Positions 33,821 through 44,823 of a DNA stretch of 64,000 bases are shown one piece after another. The position numbers were made by a program, and so were the translations under genes. The DNA is from Pseudo-nitzschia pungens. Taxonomy: Eukaryota; Bacillariophyta; Bacillariophyceae; Bacillariales; Bacillariaceae. The DNA is taken from NCBI GenBank assembly GCA_037355855.1, contig CM074763.1, forward strand, positions 1,736,001 to 1,800,000, written 5' to 3'. Each line of letters begins with the position of its first letter. Position 1 is the stretch's first letter. The notes under the pieces are model-generated. The model made no database searches. It had not been told where the DNA came from and saw nothing but the letters and a program-made list of their open reading frames with translations.

Positions 33821-35560
33821 ATGGTCGATAATCCACCGCCTCTCTTGAACCTTCACACTATCACACTCGCAGAACTCCAGGAATTGGTGGTGTCGTGGGG
33901 ATATCCCAAGTTCCGAGGAAAACAAATCTACGGATGGATCCGGGACAAGGGCGTCACTAATCCCAACGACATGAACAACCTTCCCAAGGATCTTCGAAGC
34001 ACCATGATCCAATTCACTTCCCGCGGAAACAACGGCAACGACCACAGCGATTCCCCGGTCAACGACAACGGGGGAGGAGCCCTTTCGCTGGCGTTCGAGG
34101 CCGTCTCCAAGGACGGAACGATCAAGCGTGCCTATCAGCTCCGAGACGGGCAGCTCATCGAGTCGGTCTTGATGGGACCCTACGAGGATGGACGGTACAC
34201 TGCTTGCATTTCAAGCCAGGCGGGGTGCGCCATGGGATGCGTCTTTTGCGCCACCGGCCAGATGGGATTTGCCCGCCAGCTGTCGTCGGACGAAATTCTC
34301 GAGCAGGTTTCTCGGTTTGCCAGCGAGCTCAAGCGCCAAAACGATCCGTCGAAGCGATTGTCGAACATTGTCTTTATGGGGATGGGGGAGCCCCTGGCAA
34401 ATTACCGGAACGTGGTCAAGGCCGTCAATCGGATCAATTCCGAGCTGGGCATCGGGGCACGCCGGATCACCGTGTCGACCGTGGGGGTCGTTCCGAGCAT
34501 CCGAAAATTGTACGCCGAGGGCACGGACATGCCGCAGGTGCGACTGGCGGTCTCTCTGCACTGCGCCGACGATGCGGAGCGCACCAAGCTCCTGCCGGCC
34601 AACGAGCGGTACGGGGGTCTCGACGAGCTCATGACCACCCTCCGCGAGTACATCGACACGACGGGACGGCGCGTCACGCTCGAGTGGGCCCTGATTGCCT
34701 TTCAAAACGACGGCGTGGACACGGCACGGCAGCTCGGAAAACTGGTGAAAAAACACGGGTTGCGGCGGGACATGGTCCACGTCAACGTCATCCCCCTCAA
34801 TCCGACCCAGGGATTCGACGGCGCCAAACCCAGCAACGTTCAGCGGGTCAACGCGTTTTGCGACTGTCTCCAGAACGAGTTCGGAATCACGGCCACTCCC
34901 CGGGTCCGGCGCGGAATCGACATCGATGCCGGGTGCGGCCAGCTCAAGGCCAAGATCCAAAAACGAGAAGAAAAGAAACGAAGAGAGCAAGCTGCTCTCG
35001 CAGAATTCCTCCCCGAACCGCAGGCACAGACACAAGTACAAACAGCTCCGGTGATTGGTGTTTACGACGACGACGACGATGATGGCGATGACGATGACGA
35101 TGACGATGATGTCGTTGACGAATCGAAGCTCCAGCACGGGCAAGTGGTTGAATTTACTCTTGCCGACGATGCCGTGGACTTTGAGCTGGACGAGTTCGAA
35201 AATCCCGAGTACGCTGAAGATTCCGATGACATGGCGGAGGCATTGCGATTGGTGTCTCTCGTGGAGCAGGGTGCATTCGCAGTGGCACCAGCAAAAGGTG
35301 ACACGAAAACGGCACAAGTCCTTACCAATGAGAGCCCCGTGAAGGGACCCACCACAACCATTGTGGACGAGGATGCCGTGCGAAAAGCAAAAAAGAAACG
35401 CAAGAAATTATTGCGGAATCTCAAGCAAATAAAGAAACTTCGGGATTTAAAATCGAATGGAACCATCACGGCGTTTAGCAACGAACAACTCGAAAAGATT
35501 GCAAAGGAAGAGGCGTGGAGGAACGAAGTCGAGGACCTGGAGCACAATCTGAAAGCGTAA
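33821..35560 (+). CDS. RlmN-type radical SAM rRNA/tRNA adenine C2-methyltransferase
   Basis: RlmN enzymes methylate C2 of adenosine in 23S rRNA (A2503) and some tRNAs. The start at 33821 gives 579 residues. An N-terminal helical domain (LAELQELVVSWGYPKFRGKQ, about 13-32) is followed by the radical SAM core. The core has GCAMGCVFCATG with the CxxxCxxC iron-sulfur ligands, the SAM-binding GMGEPLANY, RRITVSTVGVVPSIRKL, RLAVSLHCADD, EWALIAFQND, and VIPLNPTQGF. RRGIDIDAGCGQLKAK carries the conserved C-terminal Cys that is methylated during catalysis. From about residue 400 a 180-residue extension has poly-Asp, acidic stretches and a basic KAKKKRKKLLRNLKQIKKL coiled-coil-like end, absent from bacterial RlmN. 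Target compartment depends on whether the upstream presequence is used; plastid or mitochondrial ribosomes are the expected target. Confidence 0.92.
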   Translation: MVDNPPPLLNLHTITLAELQELVVSWGYPKFRGKQIYGWIRDKGVTNPNDMNNLPKDLRSTMIQFTSRGNNGNDHSDSPVNDNGGGALSLAFEAVSKDGTIKRAYQLRDGQLIESVLMGPYEDGRYTACISSQAGCAMGCVFCATGQMGFARQLSSDEILEQVSRFASELKRQNDPSKRLSNIVFMGMGEPLANYRNVVKAVNRINSELGIGARRITVSTVGVVPSIRKLYAEGTDMPQVRLAVSLHCADDAERTKLLPANERYGGLDELMTTLREYIDTTGRRVTLEWALIAFQNDGVDTARQLGKLVKKHGLRRDMVHVNVIPLNPTQGFDGAKPSNVQRVNAFCDCLQNEFGITATPRVRRGIDIDAGCGQLKAKIQKREEKKRREQAALAEFLPEPQAQTQVQTAPVIGVYDDDDDDGDDDDDDDDVVDESKLQHGQVVEFTLADDAVDFELDEFENPEYAEDSDDMAEALRLVSLVEQGAFAVAPAKGDTKTAQVLTNESPVKGPTTTIVDEDAVRKAKKKRKKLLRNLKQIKKLRDLKSNGTITAFSNEQLEKIAKEEAWRNEVEDLEHNLKA

Positions 35561-36748
35561 ACGTTCTAGAACAAGCCATCGACAAATTTCTTTGAATTCT
35601 CCTTCTGTGATATATGCAGCATCCAAACCCAACACGGCAAACGCATGATTGTGGCGTCTCTAATACCTACCTAACGGGTATGAAAACAATTTTGTTTTTT
35701 CATAAGTGGGTGGTGTTTTTGGTGACGAATGGCATCGCTTTGCTGGAACGCACATTTCTTCATGTGTTCTTGTCCCAACCCCGAAAAGCATGCGTTCTTT
35801 GTTCGAGAGAGAAGGAAAAGGTACAATTTGGATACCAGATACACGATAATAACGAGGAAAACACAATCGTTTGGCTTTGATGATTGGCGAGATCAACAGA
35901 TCAGCGCGGCTCTACTGTGATTGAAAAGCATGAACTAACCACATCGCCTGCCGTCACTTTGTCTAACGCAATTTTACGTTTCACGAAGCCAAGAAAAGAT
36001 TCAAGTAATGCAAAATTACGTTCAATGTACCATGACTCCCATTCATTCATACCACTTGTTTCACCGTTTCTACTATTTCGTATTTTGTAGTTGTTTTGCC
36101 CTTTGTGACTGCATTAGTTCGGAGAATTATTTCCGAATCTTGGATAGACAGTGTATCACACGAAAAAAATAGCATGTGGTCGACGAAAACCAATCGGAGT
36201 TTCGTCACGAGATAAGGATGAAGGCAATTGCATTAAACTGACAACAAACAATAATGATGCTAGACGAAATCGCAAATGGGATTGTTTCGATTTTCTACAA
36301 AAAGTACTCTGTCAGTTCGGATTGCGGTTTCTTTGAGGGAACAAGTTTTTAATCTACCGAAAGCGCATCGGACTTTGCAGTCTTCTAAATGCGATCAAAA
36401 TGGCTCAATGGATTTAGAGCTTGCAAAGACGGAATGGATACTATTCAACGCATTGACCCGTAGTCTGAAGGTGCCGTTCCCAGTTGCATGCCGTCCCGAA
36501 GCCCATCACATAAAATTGTATCAACCGCATCACATGGCACGGTTGGAACCCATGACAAAACAATTCGTCGTTGTTATCGTCCGAAAGTAACTATTCATCC
36601 GTAGTCACTTGCTAAGCCTCTGGTTTTCAAAGTTCACAGAAACTTTCCGTTGGTTCGTTCCCACTTTTGTCTTTCCCACAGTGGTACTTCGGCTTTTCAG
36701 AGAACAAGACTGTCTAAGAATAAATCGACTCCGACAAAATCTATTGGA
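35561..36748. other. Intergenic between convergent genes
   Basis: No coding region is supported. A plus-strand frame at 36276-36590 has no recognisable sequence. The 3' ends of the RlmN-like and ZIP genes face each other here. Confidence 0.4.
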
Positions 36749-38544
36749 TCAAACCAGATAGAGTTCAGTTGCTACCATGAGACCCGCTCCTATAATCGAA
36801 CCCCACAGGATCGAACGATTCTCTGAATGCCAGAGCAGCTGTACGAACCAGCGGCGGATCCCGCTCTTCGGGAGCCACTTCCCCGAACGCCGCCCCCGTG
36901 CCTCTCGGTTCGCCCGTATAGCTTCGGGATAGAGCTCCCATAGAGCGACCGTGATCATGACGCCGGCCACAAAACTCAAAACGTTTTCAAGATCCAAATG
37001 GGCATTTCCGAGAAGAAACAGGGCCACAACTGCTCCCAGGGGTTCTGCCAGTCCCGAGGCGCTTGCGAGCCAAAAGGCTAGCCATGGTCGGTCGGGCCGA
37101 GCGGCGATGCAGGGGACTGAAGACGCATGTGAGTGAGTATTGGAGTGTGTGGAAGTCTTTAGACGTGAGAGAGAGAGAGAGAGTTCACTCAACAAAATCT
37201 CGTATCGGGTCTTCAATCGTTTCATTCTGTTTGGTTCGGCTTTTGATCCGCCGAAAAAAACAATCTGACAAAGTAAGCACGTACCGCTGATTGCGATCCC
37301 TTCGGGAACATTGTGAATAAAGATCCCAATGGCGACAGTTATGCCCAATTCTGGTGATTCCTTTGCGGAGGCGGCCTAATCAATAGTCCGCAAAGCAGTC
37401 GAAACGCATTGAGAGAAAGAAGCAATGCGAGAAATTGTTTGCGAGTCGACACAATTTAGTTCCATGTATGGATCCATCGATAGAACGAATCCGATACACG
37501 ATCGAAACACTGCTACCGGACCGCACAATCGCACAACACGACACGACACGACACGATACGATACGACACACCACGCAACGTACGTACCACACACAAGCCT
37601 TCCGGAAAATTGTGGATCAACAGCGAGACAAACAGCATCAGTGCCACCCTCCAGGACCGTTTTCGTCGTTCCTTCGAAAAGGCGACCAGGTCTTCCCCAT
37701 CGTCGTCGTCGTCGTCGTCACCACCGCCGCCGCCATCCTCGTTGTTCCGGGTGTTTCTGATGTTTCTAGGGTCGGGGTCCGGCTCCTCGTCCCAACCAGT
37801 CTCGACGGTGGTCCTCGATGCCGACGACGACAGCGTCTCGTTCGATGCCGCCCGATCCAGGCCGCGACGCGCGCGGCGTTTCCCTTGCGTGGCCCGCCGT
37901 CGAACGAGCAGGGGCACCGCGGCCACCGCCGAGGACTCCTCCTCCCCGGCGTCGTCGTCTGACAGGTACAGGTCGTAGTTGCGCTTGTAATCCTCGGTCT
38001 CTCCCGGATCGTCCAGCAGGTACAGGTGTTCGGGTTCCGGAAGAAAGGTTAGGAGCTTGGCCAGAATCAGGTAGGCTCCGACTCCCACTCCGAAAGAAAG
38101 CAGCCGCTCTAGTACGAGGTCGGTGCGAAGAACGGCTGCCCCAGCGCCAGTGCCGCCCGGATGGTTCGTTTCATCGTCCTCGTTTGCTTGTTGCCAAACG
38201 CTGTGTGCCACCTCGGGAAGAATCGAGACCAACGATACGGTGATCATGACGGCCGCCGCCAGGCTCAGCGAAAAGGCCATAGACCGGCGCACCGCTGACG
38301 GTTCGCACCAAAAGACCACCGAGGCACCGACGCAGGTGGAAGCTCCCGCCAGGCAGGACAGCAACAACGGAAACACCCAGGACGATGAAGACGACGACGT
38401 CGCGTCGGCAGCTCCCTCACTACCGGATCCTTGTACGACGTCGTCCGATGCCTCCGTTCCGGTCACCAGAAAAAGCTGCTGGAGAAACATGACTATTGCG
38501 ATCCTAGTGCAATGATTCTGCATCCTTAGGGTAGGAGAAGGCAT
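36749..38544 (-). CDS. ZIP family metal transporter
   Basis: ZIP proteins move Zn, Fe or Mn into the cytosol. Three exons on the minus strand, 38544-37588, 37375-37285 and 37116-36749 (donors GTACGTAC and GTACGTGC, acceptors GATTAG and CTTCAG), give 471 residues with matching phases. An N-terminal signal-like segment is followed by membrane helices (WVFPLLLSCLAGASTCVGAS, RSMAFSLSLAAAVMITVSLV, LSFGVGVGAYLILAKLL). A large cytosolic loop (about 175-280) with acidic and poly-Gly/Asp tracts comes next, then the paired metal sites HNFPEGL at the end of exon 1 and HNVPEGIAIS in exon 2, the motif FWLASASGLAEPLGA and final helices. The pattern resembles the ZupT/ZIP-GufA branch. The exon borders fall just after each HNxPEG motif. 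Metal specificity cannot be read from sequence. No frame break is present. Confidence 0.9.
37169..37576. repeat. Simple repeats in the two ZIP introns
   Basis: The downstream intron contains (GA)n at 37169-37182 on the plus strand. The upstream intron contains a run of CACGA and TACGA units at about 37528-37569. Both lie between well-supported splice sites and do not affect coding. Confidence 0.7.
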
Positions 38545-39435
38545 GACCTGGTTGGAAAAAAGGAAAAATGTGCGTACCGTGCACCCAATTGCTGGTATGA
38601 ACGCTGGCTATCGTGGGTGACTACCGACGATCGATGCACAATCAAGTAATCAACAATCAAGAACGAACGATGGTTGTGATGATCAACTCCGATGAACTAA
38701 CTGCGTACTTTCGTTCTCCTCGCCTCTTGGATCGGTACTTGTAGACTTCTCGAAGTTTTTTTTTTTTTTTTTTTTCACGTATCGGTATAAGGTTTTACAT
38801 CATCTATCGAAGCAAAGTGAGGTGGATCGGTGAAAACACAAACGCCAAACCAACTCTCTTCCGCGCTTGCTCACCTTCCGTTGCATACTCATAATCTTAC
38901 CCGTTGCACATGGAACAATAGATGATTTTTTGCATGACTCACTACACGTAACTATTAGTCATTTATTCATAGTTTTCGGATGCTAGAAAGAAAAAACAAT
39001 GGTGATGGATTTAAGCCAAAAGAAAATTCTCGGAAGTTCTTTTGACGATTTTGACAGAACACAAGTATCTTGCCTCCCGCGTATGAGTAAGATTACCGGT
39101 ACCTTAGTTGATCATGCCGAAAGATTACCCACAAACACCTACGGTAACTTGCCGGTACCTACGTGAGATACGGCACGTTCGATAAAGGCAGCATCCGGCA
39201 GAAACATACCACAAGTAATGACATGTGACATAACGGCAGCCTCAACATCATCATTTTCGAATCTTTTTTTTGGAAAAATCCTGTTTCAACCAGTCAAGAA
39301 TCTCCTTGCTTCAACCCCACTCCATCGTAATCACGTACCTCAGGCAAACTCCAGGAAGGCGGCGGTAGGGAGGTTCCAAGAAACAAGGCGGTTCGGTTGG
39401 AGAGCTGGAGATCAGGATTGTGGTTGGATTCAAGA
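38545..39435. other. Shared promoter region of divergent ZIP and K+ channel genes
   Basis: A run of 20 T lies at 38756-38775. Several TACCGGTAC and GGTAACTTGCCGGTACC palindromes lie at 39095-39165. No coding region is seen. Confidence 0.5.
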
Positions 39436-42285
39436 ATGGTGACTGCCGCATACGGTGATGACGAGGATGTCTCGGGAGCACACTACAACGATGGCGTTGC
39501 AGAAGAAGACCAACGCAGAGAGGCACAAACAGAAGCAGAATCCGACACGAATGATCGGACGGCGATGCCACAGACTCCCGTTAATCAGCAGAACCGCAAA
39601 CCGGTAATTGAAAACGAATGCGACGGTGACGAAAAGCCTTCTTTCGGTATGGACAACCAGTTTTCATCGCCGTCGCCACTTCCGACGACTACTAGAACAA
39701 CTGCGGCGAAGAATCAGCGAAACCTACGCGAGCGTCTGAACCACTTGCTCGATCGGTGGCCCCGCACCGCCACCATCATCCAGCGCCAGCTCATGGTCTC
39801 CTCATTGATTGTGGTCACACTCCTCGGGGGATATGTCCTCTCGGTGGTTGAGGGACCGTACGAAGTGAGCAAGAACGATTCTTTCCTGAGACAGGTATGG
39901 TTCCTCAATTCTATTCCGATTGAAAACACCACCAGCCAGCTGGTGGGATTGCCGACTGCCTGCCTGGAAAGATGGTACAATGAGCACCTGGTAGAGTCGT
40001 CCGTTGCGAAACCGCAGGAGGCGGAGGCGGAGGCGGACTCCGGCGGAGGATACGGATACACTCCCACAATGATCGACCTGGGATCCTTTGCGCAGGATGC
40101 CTCGTTCTGGATCGATGCCAACCTTACCAACGTCGACTTGTACCAATTCGTCCACGCCCTGGTCGAAGAAAACAACATCGACCTTCCGAAAGTCGACCTG
40201 CCACCGTTGGCCTCCTTCCCGGAACCCGCCGTTGTCGTGCTGCCATCGGTGGAAGACAACAAGAAAGACAAACCCATCCCCGTCAATGCGACGATAGGAA
40301 CGGCGACATGGGTGGTCAGCACCACAAACGATACGCCCAGCGAACCGATCACGCTGGTTCCCGCCAAGGACGTATACGAGGCCATGCTCGCCTGCGAGCA
40401 ACTCGCCGGGGACATGCTTCAGACGATTATCGATTTCACGCTCGACCTGGCCCGATACGACTTTCTGCTGCTTCTTGGCATTGACGGGGGTCCCGCTGGC
40501 CTCACCTTCAACTGGAACCGGTGCTGGAACGACACCGAGATGGGATCGAACTCGGATCCCTTCCGGCCCTCTCGGCGACAGATCGAGGCGAGCCAGTACC
40601 AAAACCAAACCGAGTACTACACCAAGCGGTGGAACGATGACCGCAGGGATCTCTATCGAGCATACGCGTTGGAATTGGGCTGCCACGACATCCCCGTCGG
40701 CACCACCACCACCACCACCACCACCACCGGGGGTTCAATCACAAACTTAAACGCAACCATCGTCGCCAAAGACGAGCGCATCATGTGCTACTGGGAAGCG
40801 ACCAAGCGGTCCGTCATGGACGCCACGGGGGGAGGAGGATGCCGAACGAACACGGGATCTGCTGGCTGGTTTTGGTTTACCATCATGACGAGTGAGTTGC
40901 GCTCCGTTTTCTTATCTTATCGGTTGCAGGTACCAGTGTACGGTAGAGGAGGAGTTTGTGAATTGTTTTGTATCTCTCGATACGGGAAGTAGATGTTTCT
41001 TAGCGATGGTGGCATGCAACAGTTGGGTGCTAGTTCTTCTGAATGTATGGTGTCATTCGTACTTCGTCTAGTTCTGCTTCATACTGACAATCTTGTTTTT
41101 GCTTCGACTCTCTTTCTTGCATTCTTACTACTCAAAGCTGTTGGATACGGTATGTACTGTAGATAAAGTCGTCACGCTTTAGCTGTTCCATCAGCCACTA
41201 CTTGCTTTATCTCACACGTTACTCACCCACCCGCGTAACATCTGGTTGCGTTGTTTACAGGAAATTTTTCTCCCGAAACCAGCACCGGTCGGCTCTTGGT
41301 GTGGTGCTTCGGGTGGCTGTCTATCATCGCCTTTGGAGGAATCATGATTGTGGTCGGAAGCACATACGCGGCCCTTGTCGACGACCTCTTTGCGAGAAAG
41401 AATCTCCAATGGCTGAAACGGCCCGCATATTCGGCCGCGCTATGGGGACTCGTCAGCCTTGTTTGGATCGTCCTCATCGCGTCGAGGGCCCGGCACTTTT
41501 GGAACACAAACACGCCCGAGTTCGACTACACCCTTGGGGATTCGTATTGGTTCTCCTACATCACGGTCCTCACGGTGGGATTTGGAGACTTTGTCCTGCA
41601 ACCGCAGGGTATGTTCATTACGGACGTCTTCCAGTGGACGGCCCTGTGCTTGCACGGATTTGTCTTCATTTCGTCGTTTTTGGGAAAAGTGGGTGATTTG
41701 TTGCAAACCTGGATTCCGCAAAGGACCGAGCCCTTTGAGTATCACCTGGCCCGCACCGACCTGTGTGGAAGAGGCTACAACACTCCCATTAGCAAATCAC
41801 TTGAAATCCTCAAGGAGCTGGTGGGAGAGCCGAAAGTTCAAAAGGCTTACCCGGGTGGTGTTGAAGAATACGGTAGCGAGCGCAATGCCGAAGAACGCAC
41901 CTACCGAACAAGTTTTGTGGGAAACGATCGAGCCCTGGCTCCGGACGGCAACACGATCAATTACCATCGAATGCGAATCTTGATGGAGAAGAGGAAATTG
42001 CTGATCGAGTTGCTGAACGACACTCAATCCGAATTGGAGGATCGCGTCACCCGGAGCCTTGCATTGGACGGTGGTCACGGGGAAGACCGCAGGGATCTTA
42101 AAGATCGCGTTGACATCTATGCCTTGTACCAGACGGACCGATCTCTGACTATTGTGGAGGAGCTGCACAACGAGGAGAGGGTTCTGGAATCTGCGTTGCT
42201 GCAAACGAAGCAGCTCAGCACGTACTTTGAAGGGTTTCAATCGGAATCGGATCCGCCTAAAACCGAACCCCCGTGCGAGCCTTGA
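39436..42285 (+). CDS. Two-pore-domain potassium channel with a 12-nt microexon
   Basis: Exons 39436-40891, 41138-41149 and 41261-42285 give 830 residues. The first transmembrane helix lies at about 118-138 (MVSSLIVVTLLGGYVLSVV). It is followed by an unusually long loop of about 330 residues with glycosylation-type NxT/S sites before the first pore. Pore 1 reads WFWFTIMT-TVGYG-NFSP: the filter TVGYG is split, with T completed by, and VGY encoded in, the microexon. Pore 2 is SYITVLTVGFGDF, followed by the last helix (ALCLHGFVFISSFLGKVGDL). Two TVG(Y/F)G filters mark a K+-selective channel of the K2P/TPK type, which dimerises and sets membrane potential. The cytosolic C terminus (about 640-830) is helical and has no EF-hand that I can see. 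The ATG at 39436 is chosen because the longer frame starts at TTG. Confidence 0.92.
41138..41149 (+). other. 12-nt microexon encoding the K+ selectivity filter
   Basis: The exon CTGTTGGATACG is preceded by ...TACTCAAAG and followed by GTATGTACTG. Joined to ...ATGACGA and GAAATTTTTCTCC it reads T-T-V-G-Y-G-N-F-S. No other join in the 369-nt gap restores a pore sequence. The flanking introns are 246 and 111 nt. Confidence 0.88.
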
Positions 42286-42730
42286 GCTTGGGAAAGTCGG
42301 GGAAGGAACGGATAGGACGGTTTCGCTCGTGCTTATCGCGGTCGTCAATGCTCGGTGCTTCGAAAAAATAACATGGTAGCTTGTCATCGATAGGTACTTA
42401 GTCAGATACGGAATCCGAGACTGTTTCAACCCCTATATGTTATTTCATCGCTTTTTATGTTGCAGTGTAAAAATCCTAAAAGTTTGAACTAAAACCGCCA
42501 CTGGCAAAGTGGGGTGCTTGTCAAACACCAGGTCAAGCCTGTTCATGTGATCTCTATGATTCCGTTTGAAAATCAATTAAATGTACTGCACTTGAAATAG
42601 ATTGATAATACTTTAACCTTCATCACTATGCTCCAAGACAATGTTCCCATCGTCGAAATAGCCATCACTCATTCAGTGGAGCATCACGTTGTCCATTGAT
42701 CGTTTGTTGGCCGGCGTTCGAATCCCGTTA
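42286..42730. other. Intergenic between convergent K+ channel and MsrA genes
   Basis: Only presumptive 3' UTRs; nothing else is seen. Confidence 0.5.
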
Positions 42731-43611
42731 TTACAATTCCGCCTTCGGCCAAGCCCTGAATCGATATCGATGGTTGCAATATCCGAGCGGATTCTTCGCC
42801 AGGTATTCCTGGTGCTCCTCGTGAGCCGCATAAAAGGTCGTGTAATCCGCAACGACCGTTTCGACCTTTTTGCGCTGGTAGCTGGTAATCGTTTTGCTGT
42901 CCATGTGCGACTGGAGCTCTTCCTTGACGCGCTCGGCAATTTCCCTTTGGTCCGGAGACGACACAAAAACAACGCTCCCGTACTGCGTCCCTCGGTCGTT
43001 TCCCTGCTGGTTCAGTGTGGTAGGATCGTGGAACATGTAAAAGAATTTCATCAGGTCCTCAAAGACCTCCGGCGTAGACGCGGCTTCCTTGGACAATTCG
43101 ATGTTGAGGACCTCGACGTGGCCCGTCGACCCGCTGCAGACCTGGCGGTAGGAGGGATTCTTCATGCCGTTGGGATCGGGATTCATAAAACCCACCTTGG
43201 CATTGGCAATGCACCCCGGGTGCATCTTTTGGAAGTCTTTGACAATATATTTTTCCGTACCCCAGTAGCAGCTTTTTGAGAAGGGGAAACCAACGAATCA
43301 ATGCGCATGGATTCGATCACGAGTGAAAATGGTGAGCGAATCTGTTTTAGGATTATAATTCATTCCAAGAGCGACACGGACAAACCGAGATGGGCGGCCA
43401 TAAGAAAATAAAGTGTATGGCTTGTTATGAATCGATTTTGAGAGGCATTTCTAACACAATTCATCCCCGGCATAACTCACCCTGCGCCGAGTGCCAATGT
43501 GGATGCTATAGGTGCCATCGTATTGTTGCTGATTTTGCTTTTCGTTGGAGGATTTGTTTTCGGGGCTGAATTGAAGACGACTGGTTTGTTTTTGCTGCAG
43601 GTAGATCCCAT
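42731..43611 (-). CDS. MSRA: Peptide-methionine (S)-S-oxide reductase, myristoylation motif at N terminus
   Basis: MsrA repairs oxidised methionine. Two exons, 43611-43481 and 43271-42731 (donor GTGAGTTA, acceptor TCAAAAAG, 209-nt intron), give 223 residues. The catalytic motif GCYWGTEKYI (Cys45) spans the splice junction. It is followed by PSYRQVCSGSTGHVEVL, FMFHDPTTLNQQGNDRGTQYGS-type core (here FYMFHDPTTLNQQGNDRG), and AAHEEHQEYLAKNPLGYC. The first in-frame ATG gives MGSTCSKNKP, a good N-myristoylation sequence with a cysteine at position 5 that could be palmitoylated; a second ATG in the exon (residue 32) would give a shorter cytosolic form. Many algal MsrA enzymes use selenocysteine; this one has TGC for the catalytic residue. 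Length and motifs are otherwise normal. Confidence 0.93.
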
Positions 43612-44247
43612 TCGTCGTTTTACTGGGTACGATAGATGAGGTTGTTGTTTGGCGGTGAATTCCGTTGTGAGCTGTTTTGTGTTCTTGATTGATTTTAGAT
43701 TATGCGCTCGACTACAACATTGTTCGCGGTTCGTGTTTCCACGAGATCTTTCTTTCGGTTGGAGTGAAACGGTAATACGTACATTCGAATGATACGTACA
43801 GTAGTCGGAACATCATGATGATTCACCACCCGAGCGTTGTTTATCGTTGTGTGTCCCGACAAAATAACTCCCGAGAAATATTATCAATTTTTTCGTTCAG
43901 AATCAATCTGCTGGTGGTTTCGAAGTCAGTCGTGCATCCTGAAATGGAGGCAATAAGCAACGCTTTACCTGTTCGTAAGGTTAACCTTACTCGTAAATAA
44001 TGGTAGGTCACTCGTACTAGTATTCAGGAAGGTTACTTACGTTTCTCGGAGTGAGATCCGAAAGAAAAAACGAAAGTTACCTGTACCGGTACAGTTGCTT
44101 TTAGAAGTACTACGTATTCGTTTGCTTGAACCACGACTGAGCAGTCGGTGACAGGAACTGTTCACGGCGCATGGGAATACGAGTACAAAGCTTACTGAAT
44201 ACTCGGCGTAGCTGTCCAAGACCGGGTTCATAGTAGTAAAATCTTAC
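43612..44247. other. Intergenic with palindromic motif
   Basis: GTAAGGTTAACCTTAC at 43975-43990 is a perfect 16-base palindrome of the window-wide motif. No sequence encoding a trypsin C-terminal GDSGGP motif was found here on the minus strand. Confidence 0.5.
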
Positions 44248-44823
44248 TGCTCCCCCGCCTGCCGCGACCATGGCATAGATCATCATATCACCAAGGTTTG
44301 GGTAAAGCTCGTTGCAACTGGATTGGCTGACGGTGGGAAGGGTGACGTTCTTGAGAATGGAAGAGTTTCTCTTGTATGAAGTCTGAATCAGGATTGCCAT
44401 CGTGTGCAAGCGTACACCACTCCCATAGCGATGGCATTGGTCCCAACGCTTGGAAATGAGTCGAGTTCGTTGAGTTCCAGCGTGACAAAGGACTCATCGA
44501 TGGTGACCAGTGAACTGAGCTTGCAAAGGGCGAAATCGTATTCCATTGTGTCGCTGTCGTATTTGGGATCATTGATCCATGCTGCACACTGTCGTACCTG
44601 GGGACCCTGATTCGTAGTGGATTTTTCGTAGGCACTAATGTAGTAATCACTGTTTCTCACATCGCAATGACGATCAACATCACAGTGTGCTGCTGCCAAC
44701 ACAACAATCGGGGGCGATGAGTGCACCACCGCAAAAGCCGTAGTTGACAAAATAGGGGAACTGGCCTGGAGTGGCTTCGACCCCTCCCACATTTGTTTCC
44801 ATGTTCGCGCCATCTTTTGTCAT
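44248..44823 (-). pseudogene. Trypsin-like serine protease fragment, three +1 breaks, no catalytic Ser block
   Basis: On the minus strand METNVGGVEATPGQFPYFVN, CGGALIAPD, then (after one extra T at 44706) VVLAAAHCD give the chymotrypsin-fold start with His57. YDFALCKL supplies the Asp102 region. A second extra base (44420) restores AIAMG-WCTLAHDGNPDSDF. A third, in 44360-44385, leads to SILKNVTLPTVSQSSCNELYPN. The last readable part, MVAAGGGA, ends at a GT-AAGA donor-like site (44247). The GDSGGP segment is not found in the following 600 bases, where palindromic repeat DNA begins. No signal peptide is visible at the start, so a first exon may be missing. It may be a decaying copy, or a real gene with unseen exons and base errors. 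A start ATG exists at 44823. Confidence 0.65.

Noticed and set aside
34211..35317. 368-codon minus-strand frame inside the RlmN-like gene
   Set aside because: It is antisense to a radical SAM core with all catalytic motifs; the frame is open because of the C/G-ending codon bias of the real gene.
42710..42740. GTTCGAATCCCG, resembling a tRNA T-loop
   Set aside because: No acceptor stem or anticodon arm could be drawn around it, and it lies in the 3' end of MsrA.
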